From the NCBI GenBank assembly GCA_040905865.1, contig JBBDQU010000069.1:1-64000 (forward strand): a stretch of 64,000 nucleotides of DNA, read 5' to 3'. The stretch comes from Alphaproteobacteria bacterium (GTDB lineage: Bacteria > Pseudomonadota > Alphaproteobacteria > UBA8366 > GCA-2717185). The stretch's first letter is position 1. Each line of letters opens with the position of its first letter. The notes under the pieces are model-generated. The model saw only the letters and a program-made list of their open reading frames with translations, did no database searches and was not told the DNA's origin. The translations under genes and the position numbers were made by a program. Of this stretch, positions 16,092 to 24,751 are shown piece after piece.

Positions 16092-17675
16092 ATGGGCGGC
16101 ACGGTGAAACGGATCGACGCAAAAGCGCTGAAGGCGGCATTCCATGACGGCGGCGAAATCGCGCTGCTGGATGCGCGCGAGGAAGTGCCGTTCGACGCGC
16201 GCCACCTGCTGATGGCCTCCTGCGTGCCGCTGGGCCGGCTGGAGGCGCTGGTCGGCGATCTGGCGCCGCGCCGCGATACGCGCATCGTGTGGTGCGACGA
16301 CGGCGAAGGCTATGCCGAACGGGCGGCGGCGCGCATGGCGGCGCTGGGCTGGACCGATGTATCGGTGCTGGACGGCGGCATCGACGCCTGGGACGCGGCC
16401 GGGTTTCCGATGTACAGCGGCGTGCACGTGCCCAGCAAGGCCTTCGCCGAAGTCGTCGAGCACGAAGCCGGCACGCCCTATATTTCGGCGGCGGAACTGA
16501 AGGACCTGATGGACCGCAAGGCGGATATCGCGATCTTCGACAGCCGATCCTACGAGGAATATCACAGCAACAGCATCCCCGGCGCGATCAGCGTGCCGGG
16601 CGCGGAACTGGTGTACCGCTTCAGGGACCTGACGCCGTCGCCGGATACGATGGTGATCGTCAATTGCGGCGGGCGCACGCGCAGCATCATCGGCGCGCAG
16701 TCGCTGATCAACGCAGGAGTGCCCAACAGGGTCGTTTCCCTGATGAACGGCACGCAGGACTGGCACCTGGCCGGATACGAGGTGGTCAGGGACGCGACGC
16801 GCCGCCCGCCGCCGGTTTCGCCGGAAGGCTTGAAGGCGGCGCAGGAGGCCGCCCGGCGGGTCGCGCAGCGCGCCGCTATCCGGACCATCGACGCCGCGAC
16901 GCTGGAGTCCTGGCGCGCCGATCCGGCACGGACGCTGTATGTGCTGGATGTACGCACGCCCGAGGAATACGAGGCAGGGCGCCTGCCGGGCGTCCGGTCG
17001 GCGCCGGGCGGGCAGCTGATTCAGGAAACCGATGTCTTCTGCGGCGCCTGGGGCGCACGGGTCGTGCTGGTCGACGACAACGGCGTCCGCGCCACCATGA
17101 CCGCGTCCTGGATGCGGCAGATGGGCTGGGACGCGGTCGTGATGACCTTCGACCCGGCGGCGCCGGGGCTGGAAACCGGGCCGCATGCGCCGAAGGTGCT
17201 GGGCGCCGACAGCGTATCGGTCGCGACCATCGAACCGGCGGCGCTGCACGACCGGCTGGCGGCGGGCGGAACGGTCGTCGTCGACCTGGACTACAGCCGT
17301 CCCTACCGCGAGGGCCATATCCCCGGCGCCTGGTATGCGATGCGAACGGAACTTGAAACCGCCCTCACGAAGCTGCCGGCGCATGATACGCTCGTCTTTA
17401 CCTCGCCGGATGGCGCGCTGGCGCGGCTGGCGGCGGCGGATGCCGGCGGCGCGGCGATGGCGCTGAACGGCGGCACCCTTGGATGGAAAGCGGCGGGGCT
17501 GCCGCTGGAAACCGGCGACGGCCGTATGGCCAGCACCCCGGCCGATATCCGCCTGAAGGCGCGCGAACAGGGCAAGGATGTCGAGGCGGCGATGCGCGAA
17601 TACCTGGCCTGGGAAATTGAACTGGTCAACCAGATGGCGGCGGATGAAGAGCAGCGGTTTAAAGTGATGGCTTGA
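16092..17675 (+). CDS. Four-domain rhodanese-like sulfurtransferase
   Basis: A 527-residue protein made of four tandem rhodanese modules (about 5-110, 125-235, 262-362, 375-480) and a helical tail rich in E/A. Domain 2 has a complete active loop with Cys192 in VNCGGRTRS. Domain 1 has Cys68 in VWCDDGEGYA. Domains 3 (VLVDDNGVRA) and 4 (VFTSPDGALA) have Asp or Ser where the Cys should be, so they are probably structural or binding modules. Rhodaneses carry sulfane sulfur as a cysteine persulfide. No signal peptide is seen, so it is cytoplasmic. The physiological acceptor is unknown. Confidence 0.85.
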   Translation: MGGTVKRIDAKALKAAFHDGGEIALLDAREEVPFDARHLLMASCVPLGRLEALVGDLAPRRDTRIVWCDDGEGYAERAAARMAALGWTDVSVLDGGIDAWDAAGFPMYSGVHVPSKAFAEVVEHEAGTPYISAAELKDLMDRKADIAIFDSRSYEEYHSNSIPGAISVPGAELVYRFRDLTPSPDTMVIVNCGGRTRSIIGAQSLINAGVPNRVVSLMNGTQDWHLAGYEVVRDATRRPPPVSPEGLKAAQEAARRVAQRAAIRTIDAATLESWRADPARTLYVLDVRTPEEYEAGRLPGVRSAPGGQLIQETDVFCGAWGARVVLVDDNGVRATMTASWMRQMGWDAVVMTFDPAAPGLETGPHAPKVLGADSVSVATIEPAALHDRLAAGGTVVVDLDYSRPYREGHIPGAWYAMRTELETALTKLPAHDTLVFTSPDGALARLAAADAGGAAMALNGGTLGWKAAGLPLETGDGRMASTPADIRLKAREQGKDVEAAMREYLAWEIELVNQMAADEEQRFKVMA

Positions 17676-17706
17676 TCCGCGGCGCGGCAAGGCGCAATTA
17701 TCCGGC

Positions 17707-18816
17707 ATGAAAATCGTCGAAACGAAGATCCACACGATTCCCGTCAACCATCGCGGCAACTGGGTCCTGGTCGAGGTCACGGCGGCGGACGGGCGGAGCG
17801 GCTGGGGCGAAGCCAGCGATTCCCGCGACGAAACCGCCTGCATCGCCGAAATCGAGCGGATCGGCCGGCGCCTCGCGGGGCGGGAGATCGCGCCGCTGGA
17901 CGCCGCCGCCGGCCTGATGAAGGGCATTGCGGCCGAGGACCGGCTGGCGCGGACGCCGCCCAGCGCCGTCGCCCAGGCCCTGTACGATCTGGCGGCGCGG
18001 CAGAAGGGCATGCCGGTCGCCGGGATGCTGGCGGGAAACGCGACGGTCAGGTCCACCGTGCCGGTCTACGCCAATGTCAACCGGATGTGCGCCAGCCGGG
18101 ATGCGGCGACCATCGCGGCGGCGGGAAAACAGGTCATCGACGCCGGCATCACGAAGGTGAAATTCGCGCCCTTCGACGAGGTGTCGCCCGGGGCGCTGGC
18201 CAGCGACGGCGCGCGGGTCGTCGAACCCGGCGTGGCGCGGCTGCGGGCGCTGCGCGATGCGATCGGCGGCGCCGCCGACCTGATGATCGACTGCCACTGG
18301 CGCTTCACCCATGCAACCGGCCCGCTGCTGGCCGAAATCGCGAAATCGCTGGATATCCGGTGGATCGAGGACCCGTTCGAAACCTGGGACCGGGCAGCCG
18401 CCGACAGGCTGCGCAAACTGTCCGGCGCGCGGGTCACCGGCGGCGAGGACCTGTACACCTGCGAGGCGCTGGAAAAACTGATCGCAAGCGGCTGTATCGA
18501 CGTCGCCATCGCCGATGTGAAATTCGTCGGCGGCACCGGCGAACTGGACCGCATGTGCAAGATGGCGGCCCGGCATGGCGTCGCCTTCGCCCCGCATAAT
18601 CCCAGCGGCCCGCTCTGCACGGCGGCGAGCGCCCATGTGGTCGCCGCCAATCCGAACGCGGAGATCCTTGAATTTCCCTATGGCGAAGTTTCCTGGCGCA
18701 CCCGGCTGGCGCAGGGCGAGCGGCTGCTGGGTGGGGTGCTGCAGGTTTCCGGCCCCGGCTACGGAATCGATATCCGGCCCGACCGGGCGGGCGCCCCCGT
18801 ACTGGCGGAAGCGTAG
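17707..18816 (+). CDS. Enolase-superfamily (mandelate racemase/muconate lactonizing) enzyme
   Basis: A 369-residue protein with the N-terminal capping domain (about 1-120) and the C-terminal barrel. Putative metal ligands and catalytic groups are visible: K-x-K in TKVKFAPFDE (about 155), Asp in LMIDCHWRF (about 196), Glu in WIEDPFE (about 222), Glu/Asp in GGEDLYT (about 247), and His in APHNPSGP (about 299). The superfamily abstracts the alpha proton of a carboxylate; the substrate cannot be inferred. The gene lies 31 bp downstream of the rhodanese gene and 9 bp upstream of a DHA2 transporter, so an operon is likely. Confidence 0.85.
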   Translation: MKIVETKIHTIPVNHRGNWVLVEVTAADGRSGWGEASDSRDETACIAEIERIGRRLAGREIAPLDAAAGLMKGIAAEDRLARTPPSAVAQALYDLAARQKGMPVAGMLAGNATVRSTVPVYANVNRMCASRDAATIAAAGKQVIDAGITKVKFAPFDEVSPGALASDGARVVEPGVARLRALRDAIGGAADLMIDCHWRFTHATGPLLAEIAKSLDIRWIEDPFETWDRAAADRLRKLSGARVTGGEDLYTCEALEKLIASGCIDVAIADVKFVGGTGELDRMCKMAARHGVAFAPHNPSGPLCTAASAHVVAANPNAEILEFPYGEVSWRTRLAQGERLLGGVLQVSGPGYGIDIRPDRAGAPVLAEA

Positions 18817-18825
18817 GCTGCGGGA

Positions 18826-20343
18826 TTGTACACCGTAAGCAGGCCGGCCGACGGACCCTTCACCACATCGGAACTGGTGATCATCACGATTCCCGTGCTG
18901 GCGGCGTCGCTGCTGCACGCGGTCAACATGAGCACCGCCTATGTGGCGCTGCCCAGCATGCAGGGCAACCTGTCCGCCAGCCCGGACCAGATCAGCTGGG
19001 TCATCACCGCCTTCGTGGTCGCCAGCGCCGTCGGCACCGTCCTGACCGGCTGGGTGAGCCAGCGGATCGGCCGGCGGCGGCTGTTCCTCGCGTCGATCGT
19101 CGGTTTTACCGTCACCTCGATGCTGTGCGCGATATCGACCAGCCTGGGCGAGGTCGTACTGATGCGCGCGCTGCAGGGTTTCGTCAGCGCCCCCCTGCTG
19201 CCCGTATCGCAGGCGATCATGCTGGATACCTATCCCAAACACCGGCACGGATTCGCCATGAGCATCTGGTCGATGGGCATGATCCTGGGGCCCGTGGTGG
19301 GGCCGACGCTCGGCGCGATGCTGACCGAATGGTATGACTGGCGCTACGTGTTTTACATGAATGTGCCGCTGGGCCTGCTCGCCTTCGCCGGAATTTTCCT
19401 GACGCTTCCGGCGACCCCGTCGCGGCGGCACGGCCTCGACTGGATCGGCGTCATTTCCCTGATCGTGGCCGTGGTCTGCCTGCAGATGGTGCTGGATCGC
19501 GGCGAACGGCTGGACTGGTTCGAATCGCTGGAGATCGTCATCGAAGGGGCGGTCGCAGCACTTGCGTTCTATATCTTCATCGCGCACAGCCTGACCGCGT
19601 CGGCGCCGTATATCAACCTGTCGATCTTCCGCGACCGCAACTATGTCGTCGGCGTCTGCCTGATCTTCATCTTCGGCATCGCCGTGTTTGCCAGCCTGTT
19701 CATCCTGCCGCTGTTCCTGCAGAACGTGCAGGATTACCCGGTGCTGGCCGCGGGGTGGATGGTATCCGTGCGCGGGGTCGGCACCATGATCGCCATGCTG
19801 GCGGGCGGGATGCTGGCCGGCAGGGTCCCGGCGAAATACCTGATCCTCAGCGGCCTGGTCTGCGTCGGCGTCAGCGCCATCTTCATGACCGGATGGAATG
19901 CCGAAGTCTCCGCCGTCGAAATCGCCTGGCTGACGATGATCAACGGCTTTGGCGTCGGCATCATGTGGGTGACCCTGACCACGGTGACATTTTCCACCCT
20001 GATGCCCGAATTCCGGACCGAGGGGGCGGCGCTGTTCGCGCTGATCCGGGCCATCGGCGCCAGCATGGGCACCTCGATCATCGTCGCGATCCTGGTGCGC
20101 TCGACCCAGGTCAATTACAGCGAGCTGCGCGACCATATCAACCCGTTCAACGAATCCCTGCACCAGCCCGGCGCGGCCGCCGTGTGGGAGCTGGACGTGA
20201 TGACCGGCCTCGCATCCCTGCAGAAACTGGTCGCGACACAGGCGGAAACCATCGCCTATCTGAACGCCTTCACCTTTCTGGTGCTGGTCGCCTTCGCGGC
20301 GATGCCGCTGGTCTTCCTGCTGAAATCGCCCCGGGGTCAATAG
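18826..20343 (+). CDS. DHA2-family MFS efflux transporter
   Basis: A 505-residue integral membrane protein with about 14 helices. The DHA2 (EmrB/QacA) motif C is seen in LGPVVGPTLGAML near 155, motif A in GWVSQRIGRRRLFL near 70, and STAYVALPSMQGNLSASPDQ near the N-terminus. These are proton-driven exporters of drugs or metabolites. No EmrA-like membrane-fusion partner is adjacent. The start is a TTG at 18826, 9 bp after the enolase-superfamily gene; another start a few codons downstream is possible. It may export or import a compound handled by that enzyme. Confidence 0.85.
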   Translation: MYTVSRPADGPFTTSELVIITIPVLAASLLHAVNMSTAYVALPSMQGNLSASPDQISWVITAFVVASAVGTVLTGWVSQRIGRRRLFLASIVGFTVTSMLCAISTSLGEVVLMRALQGFVSAPLLPVSQAIMLDTYPKHRHGFAMSIWSMGMILGPVVGPTLGAMLTEWYDWRYVFYMNVPLGLLAFAGIFLTLPATPSRRHGLDWIGVISLIVAVVCLQMVLDRGERLDWFESLEIVIEGAVAALAFYIFIAHSLTASAPYINLSIFRDRNYVVGVCLIFIFGIAVFASLFILPLFLQNVQDYPVLAAGWMVSVRGVGTMIAMLAGGMLAGRVPAKYLILSGLVCVGVSAIFMTGWNAEVSAVEIAWLTMINGFGVGIMWVTLTTVTFSTLMPEFRTEGAALFALIRAIGASMGTSIIVAILVRSTQVNYSELRDHINPFNESLHQPGAAAVWELDVMTGLASLQKLVATQAETIAYLNAFTFLVLVAFAAMPLVFLLKSPRGQ

Positions 20344-20577
20344 TGCCGCCTTGTCATTTTCGGAACGATGCCCATATGACGCACAGGACCTGGGGCACAT
20401 CCGGTTCGAATAGAACCATAACAGGTTCCATTCAAACCACGATCTGATCCAAACGGGGATCGACGCATTTTCGATCCCGAACCGGTATCTTCTTAAATCG
20501 CAGAACGACGTTTCGGGATTTGCCTGCCCGCCGCTTGCAGTCCCGATCGTTCCCGGTTTTCCGTTGCAACGGAGCAC
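20344..20577. repeat. Intergenic repeat region (CAAACCACGATCTGAT copy 2)
   Basis: A 234-bp gap holding the 16-mer CAAACCACGATCTGAT at 20433-20448, identical to 3618-3633, and a small hairpin GGTTC (20403-20407) / GAACC (20413-20417). No gene is seen. The end of the gap carries the ribosome binding site GGAG (20571-20574) for the next gene. Confidence 0.55.
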
Positions 20578-21396
20578 ATGATGAATCTTCGAGTCGGTTA
20601 CGAACTGCAATACGCTTTCCCACAGCCGACTCCGGTCATCCTGATGCTGAGCGTCCATTTTAGCCGCGTGTCCGATCTTGCGATGCCGGATCACGTGCTG
20701 GTCAATCCTTCCGTGCCGGTTTCCGGCTACCGGGACGGGTATGGCAACTGGTGCACCCGGCTGCTTGCGCCCGAGGGCGTTTTTCGAATTTCGGCTGACA
20801 ACAGCGTGCGCGATTCCGGATTGCCCGACCCGGTTTCCCCCAATGCGATGCAGATCCCTGTCGAGTCGCTGCCGGAGGAGGCGCTGGTCTTTCTCTTACC
20901 CAGCAGGTTTTGCGAAAGCGACCGGCTGCTCGACCTGGCGTGGCGCCAGTTCGGCAATACCGCGCCGGGATGGTCCCGGGTCCAGGCGATCTGCGATTTC
21001 GTTCACAACCACATCACCTTCGGCTACGAGCATGCGCGGGTGACCCGAACCGCATCCGAGGGCTATAAGGAAGGCATCGGCGTGTGCCGGGACTTCGCGC
21101 ATCTGGCTGTCGCCTTTTGCCGGGCGCTCAATATTCCGGCGCGCTACTGTACCGGTTATCTCAGCGATATCGGAACGCCGCCGCCCTTACCCCCCGGCGA
21201 TTTCGCCGCATGGTTCGAAGCATATCTTGGCGGTGAATGGCATATGTTCGACCCGCGCAACAATACGCCCCGGATCGGCCGGATCCTGATTGCGCGCGGG
21301 CGGGACGCGGCCGATGTCGCCATCGCCACCACCTTCGGCCCCAACACCCTGCAGGGTTTTCGGGTCTGGGCGGACGAAGTCACCGGACCGGCCTGA
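20578..21396 (+). CDS. Transglutaminase-like family protein, Anbu-associated
   Basis: A 272-residue protein with an N-terminal beta-rich region and a transglutaminase core. Cys170 lies in GIGVCRDFAHLAVAFC and Asp225 in WHMFDPRNN. The position where the canonical HAW histidine is expected is Ala211 in GDFAAWFEAYLG, so the classical triad is incomplete. This class commonly accompanies Anbu proteasome-like proteins together with circularly permuted ATP-grasp and alpha-E proteins. Only the Anbu gene follows here (170 bp downstream). Two adjacent ATGs are possible starts behind GGAG. Confidence 0.82.
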   Translation: MMNLRVGYELQYAFPQPTPVILMLSVHFSRVSDLAMPDHVLVNPSVPVSGYRDGYGNWCTRLLAPEGVFRISADNSVRDSGLPDPVSPNAMQIPVESLPEEALVFLLPSRFCESDRLLDLAWRQFGNTAPGWSRVQAICDFVHNHITFGYEHARVTRTASEGYKEGIGVCRDFAHLAVAFCRALNIPARYCTGYLSDIGTPPPLPPGDFAAWFEAYLGGEWHMFDPRNNTPRIGRILIARGRDAADVAIATTFGPNTLQGFRVWADEVTGPA

Positions 21397-21565
21397 ACGG
21401 CGCATGCCTGGCAAAAGCCCTGCCGGCTTTCCGCTTCCGCGGCATCGCCTCAGGGGCGAAATGCCAAATGCCCGCAATCAAACCAAAGGAAACTCCCATC
21501 ATCTATCCTGACGTTATCCAGTCCGGCCCCCGGTCTTCCCGGCGCCGCAAAATCGCGGCCCCGCA

Positions 21566-22330
21566 ATGACGTATTGCGTGGGTCTGACGATTTCGGAAGG
21601 TCTGGTGTTCCTGTCGGACACCCGCACAAACGCGGGGCTCGACGACATTGCGCGCTTCCGCAAGACGTTCAACTGGGCGGTCGACAACGAGCGGGCGATC
21701 ACGATTGTCTGCGCCGGAAACCTGTCCATTACGCAAGGCGTTATCACCCGGATCAACCAGGCGATTCAGCGCGCGCAGACAGAAGATGTCGAATGCATCC
21801 TGAACGTGGAAAACATGTACCGGGTTGCCGAACTGGTCAGCGATACCATGCGCGTTGTCCAGGGCCGCTATCGCGACGCCTTGCGGGCGCAGGGCGTGCC
21901 TTCGGGCGCATCGATGATCGTGGGCGGCCAGCGGCGGGGCGGCCGCCACCGCCTTTTCCATGTCTATTCCGCCGGCAATTTCATCGAAGCGACCGCCGAA
22001 ACGCCCTATTTCCAGCTTGGCGAACACAAATACGGCAAACCCATCCTGGACCGTGTCCTCACCATCGAAACACCCCTGAAGGACGCCCTGAAAGCGGTGC
22101 TGGTTTCCATGGATTCGACCCTGCGCAGCAACCTGTCCGTCGGCATGCCCCTCGACCTGACCATCATCCGCAAGGATACGTTCGAATTCGGCATGCAGCG
22201 GCGGATTGAAACCGGCGATCCGGATTTTGCGACGATCAGCGTGCGCTGGTCGCAGGCGCTGAAGGAATCATTCTCCACCCTGCCCGATATTCACGATGAA
22301 CCGAAACTCGAACTGGTTGTGCCGTCCTGA
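21566..22330 (+). CDS. Anbu (ancestral beta-subunit) proteasome-type peptidase
   Basis: A 254-residue protein, the usual Anbu length. Met is followed directly by Thr2, the expected N-terminal nucleophile, in MTYCVGLTISEGLVFLSDTR. Asp18 and Lys33 (FRKTFNW) complete the Ntn-hydrolase active site. Anbu proteins self-assemble into open-ring or helical particles, and their in vivo role is poorly defined. The 169-bp gap upstream contains no gene, so it is either cotranscribed with the transglutaminase-like gene or has its own promoter. The ATP-grasp and alpha-E partners usually found in this locus are absent from the window. Confidence 0.9.
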   Translation: MTYCVGLTISEGLVFLSDTRTNAGLDDIARFRKTFNWAVDNERAITIVCAGNLSITQGVITRINQAIQRAQTEDVECILNVENMYRVAELVSDTMRVVQGRYRDALRAQGVPSGASMIVGGQRRGGRHRLFHVYSAGNFIEATAETPYFQLGEHKYGKPILDRVLTIETPLKDALKAVLVSMDSTLRSNLSVGMPLDLTIIRKDTFEFGMQRRIETGDPDFATISVRWSQALKESFSTLPDIHDEPKLELVVPS

Positions 22331-22355
22331 ATACGCGGGCGCGACAGACCGGTTC

Positions 22356-23189
22356 TCAGTACGGCACGGCGCGGTCCTCCGGCAGGTGGAATCCGGCGCG
22401 GATCAGGTAGCGCTTCTGGTCCGCCGGGAAGGGCAGGCGGCGATGCATGACCGAGGTGTTGTCCCACATCACCACATCGCCGACGGTCCATTTATGGGTA
22501 TAGACATGCGCCGGCTGCGTGGCATGCGCGATCAGTTCGGCCATCAGCGCCGCCGTGTCCTCCTCCGACATGCCGTCGATGGTGCGGATATGCATCGGGC
22601 TGAGATACAGCGATTTGCGGTCCAGATAGGGATGGGTGCGGACCAGCGGATGGGGCACCGGCGGGATTTCCTTGCGCTGTTCGTCGGTCAGCACGATGCG
22701 CGGCCGGACCCGCGGCCCTTCCGCCGCGTAAACCGCGGTCACGCCCTCGACCCGCGCGCGCAGATCGTCCGGCATGCTGGCCCAGGCGCCGGCCAGATCG
22801 GCGAAGGCGGTCTCGCCGCCATCCTCGGTCACAATCAGCCCATGCAAAATCGTGCCGAAGACCGGCTTCGGGGTGTAGCTCTGGTCCGTATGCCAGTCCA
22901 GTTCGCTGGTCACCGGCGCATGGGCCCCCGGCAGGTTCGACAGCTCCATGATTTCCTTGCGGCCGGTGGGGCGCAGCAACTGCTTCTGCACATGCACGAA
23001 AAGCGGCCCCAGCCGTTCGGCGAAACGCGCCAGCGCCTCGTCATCCAGATCCTGCCCGGGAAACACCGCAACCCGGTGGCGCATCCAGACGTCGCGCACT
23101 TCGTCCAGCGCCGCCGCGTCCAGCGGTTCGGACAGGTCGATGCCCTCGATCCGGACCGCGAATTCGCCATGCAGTGGCGCCGTATGCAT
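22356..23189 (-). CDS. TauD/TfdA-family Fe(II)/2-oxoglutarate dioxygenase (1)
   Basis: A 277-residue protein with a complete iron triad: His100 and Asp102 in LDWHTDQSYTP, and His249 in MWDNTSVMHRRLPF, followed by an Arg-rich segment (KRYLIRAGF) that should bind 2-oxoglutarate. Family members hydroxylate sulfonates, phenoxyacetates or similar acids to release the side group. It is convergent with the Anbu gene (25 bp gap) and lies 80 bp downstream of the cytochrome/propeller gene on the same strand. The substrate cannot be read. Confidence 0.87.
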   Translation of the reverse strand: MHTAPLHGEFAVRIEGIDLSEPLDAAALDEVRDVWMRHRVAVFPGQDLDDEALARFAERLGPLFVHVQKQLLRPTGRKEIMELSNLPGAHAPVTSELDWHTDQSYTPKPVFGTILHGLIVTEDGGETAFADLAGAWASMPDDLRARVEGVTAVYAAEGPRVRPRIVLTDEQRKEIPPVPHPLVRTHPYLDRKSLYLSPMHIRTIDGMSEEDTAALMAELIAHATQPAHVYTHKWTVGDVVMWDNTSVMHRRLPFPADQKRYLIRAGFHLPEDRAVPY

Positions 23190-23269
23190 CGGGCTCCCTC
23201 CCTGTTGCGCGTCCCAATTCTTTCAGGAAAGACCATGCCCGCACAAGGGGGTGGCGCCAACGCCCCCGC

Positions 23270-24514
23270 CTATTGCGTCGCCGCCGGTTTCAGGTCGACC
23301 CGAATGATCCGGTTGGTGCTGCTCTGGTGGATCAGCAGGTTGCCGTCCCGCGTCGGCCGCATGTGCCGGACGATGCCCGCATGGACCCCGCCGGACGGAA
23401 TGGCCCAGCTCTGGAAGCGTTCCGTGGCCGGGTCGAACCGGACCAGCGCATCGGGGCGCATCCCGGATTCATTGTACCAGACGATGCCGTCCACCACCGC
23501 GATGGCGTAGGGGTGCGATTTCGGCCCGCTGGGAGACGGCCATTCGCGGATGTCGCCGGTCGCCGGGTCGTAGCGGCCGATCCGCCCCTGCGAGGAATTG
23601 ACGTACCAGACCGTGCCGTCACCGGCGATATCGAGCCGCCGGACCCTCGTCGCCGGGTTCGGCAGTTTGACCTCGGTCAGCGCCATGCTTTGCGGATCGA
23701 CCCGGATCAGGCAGTTGCTGCCGTTGCAGGCGATCCAGGGCGTGCCCGCCGCGTCGATCTTGACGCCATAGGGCTTCGCGCCCGGCGCCGTCGGCACGAG
23801 CCGCACGTCGCCGCTCGCCGGGTCGAGCCGACCGATCATGTTGCTCTGCTGCAGGGTGAACCACAGGATTCCGTTTGCGTCGAATATATGCGTATGCGGG
23901 TCGCGCGCCGCGGGGTCGGGCATCGGGAATTCCGTGACCGCGCCGGTCGCGGGGTCGAGCCGCCCGACCGTGCCGTTCCTGTTGCCCGTGTACCAGACCA
24001 TGCCCGCCGCATCGAGGTCCACCGAGTGCGGCATCGCATTGTCCGGCAGCGGAAATTCGGTCATCGCCCCGGTCGCGGGATCGATTTTCCCGACAAGGTT
24101 GGCGAACTGCCCCGCCCACCAGATCGAACCGTCCGGCGCCTGTACCGGGTCGCGCGACCGCTGGCCCAGGGTCGGCACCTGCCATTCGGTGAAGGCGACC
24201 CGCGACGGCCCGGAAACCAGTTTCGGCGCGCGCCTTTCATGCGGCGGAAAATTCTCGGCAAGATAGGCGATGATGGCGGCGCGCTCCGCCGGCGCTTCGG
24301 ACAGATCGACCATGGTCAATACCAGTTCGCGCCAGCCATCGGCGGTGTAGCCGGAACTCCGCGAAATCTGGTTGGGCAGGTGGCAGGATGTGCAGACGGC
24401 TTCGACCAGTTCGCGGGCTTTCCCCGCCGGAAGGTCCTGCGCCACGACCGGCGCCAACGGGGCGGCAAGGCACGACAGCGCCCCCGCCAATACCGTAATT
24501 GACAGATGACGCAT
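23270..24514 (-). CDS. Secreted cytochrome c / Vgb-like beta-propeller fusion
   Basis: A 414-residue exported protein. The signal peptide (about 1-25, ending VVAQ) precedes a short haem-binding domain with Cys41, Cys44 and His45 in AVCTSCHLPNQ. A beta-propeller of about 320 residues follows, made of repeats such as GKIDPATGAMTEFPLPDN and IGRLDPASGDV, typical of the virginiamycin B lyase-like (Vgb) fold. The propeller probably binds a ligand rather than acting as antibiotic lyase. A periplasmic electron-transfer or dehydrogenase-partner role is inferred from the haem motif. Confidence 0.83.
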   Translation of the reverse strand: MRHLSITVLAGALSCLAAPLAPVVAQDLPAGKARELVEAVCTSCHLPNQISRSSGYTADGWRELVLTMVDLSEAPAERAAIIAYLAENFPPHERRAPKLVSGPSRVAFTEWQVPTLGQRSRDPVQAPDGSIWWAGQFANLVGKIDPATGAMTEFPLPDNAMPHSVDLDAAGMVWYTGNRNGTVGRLDPATGAVTEFPMPDPAARDPHTHIFDANGILWFTLQQSNMIGRLDPASGDVRLVPTAPGAKPYGVKIDAAGTPWIACNGSNCLIRVDPQSMALTEVKLPNPATRVRRLDIAGDGTVWYVNSSQGRIGRYDPATGDIREWPSPSGPKSHPYAIAVVDGIVWYNESGMRPDALVRFDPATERFQSWAIPSGGVHAGIVRHMRPTRDGNLLIHQSSTNRIIRVDLKPAATQ

Positions 24515-24751
24515 GGCACGCCTCCTTCGAAGAACCGGGTGGACTTCCGGGCCCGAGAGTCGATCCGGCCCGGTATCCCGTCAAGCGGAATATGGCCCCT
24601 GCGCGGTACAGGCATTCACATTTTCGCGCGGCACCGCCTGATCCGGCCCGAACAGCGGCTCCGGAACGTCGCGAACAGTCAATACGGGTATGACAATTTA
24701 TCACAGGCGGGCCCCATGGACGAAGCTCGCGCCGGTCCTTATTATCCGCGC

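Noticed and set aside
17698-20694. 998-codon open frame on the minus strand
   Set aside because: Antisense to the enolase-superfamily and DHA2 genes and running through an intergenic gap. Composition is arginine/histidine/glutamine-rich with no domain.
23270-24514. Virginiamycin B lyase (antibiotic resistance)
   Set aside because: The propeller is similar in fold only; the signal peptide and CxxCH motif point to a different role.
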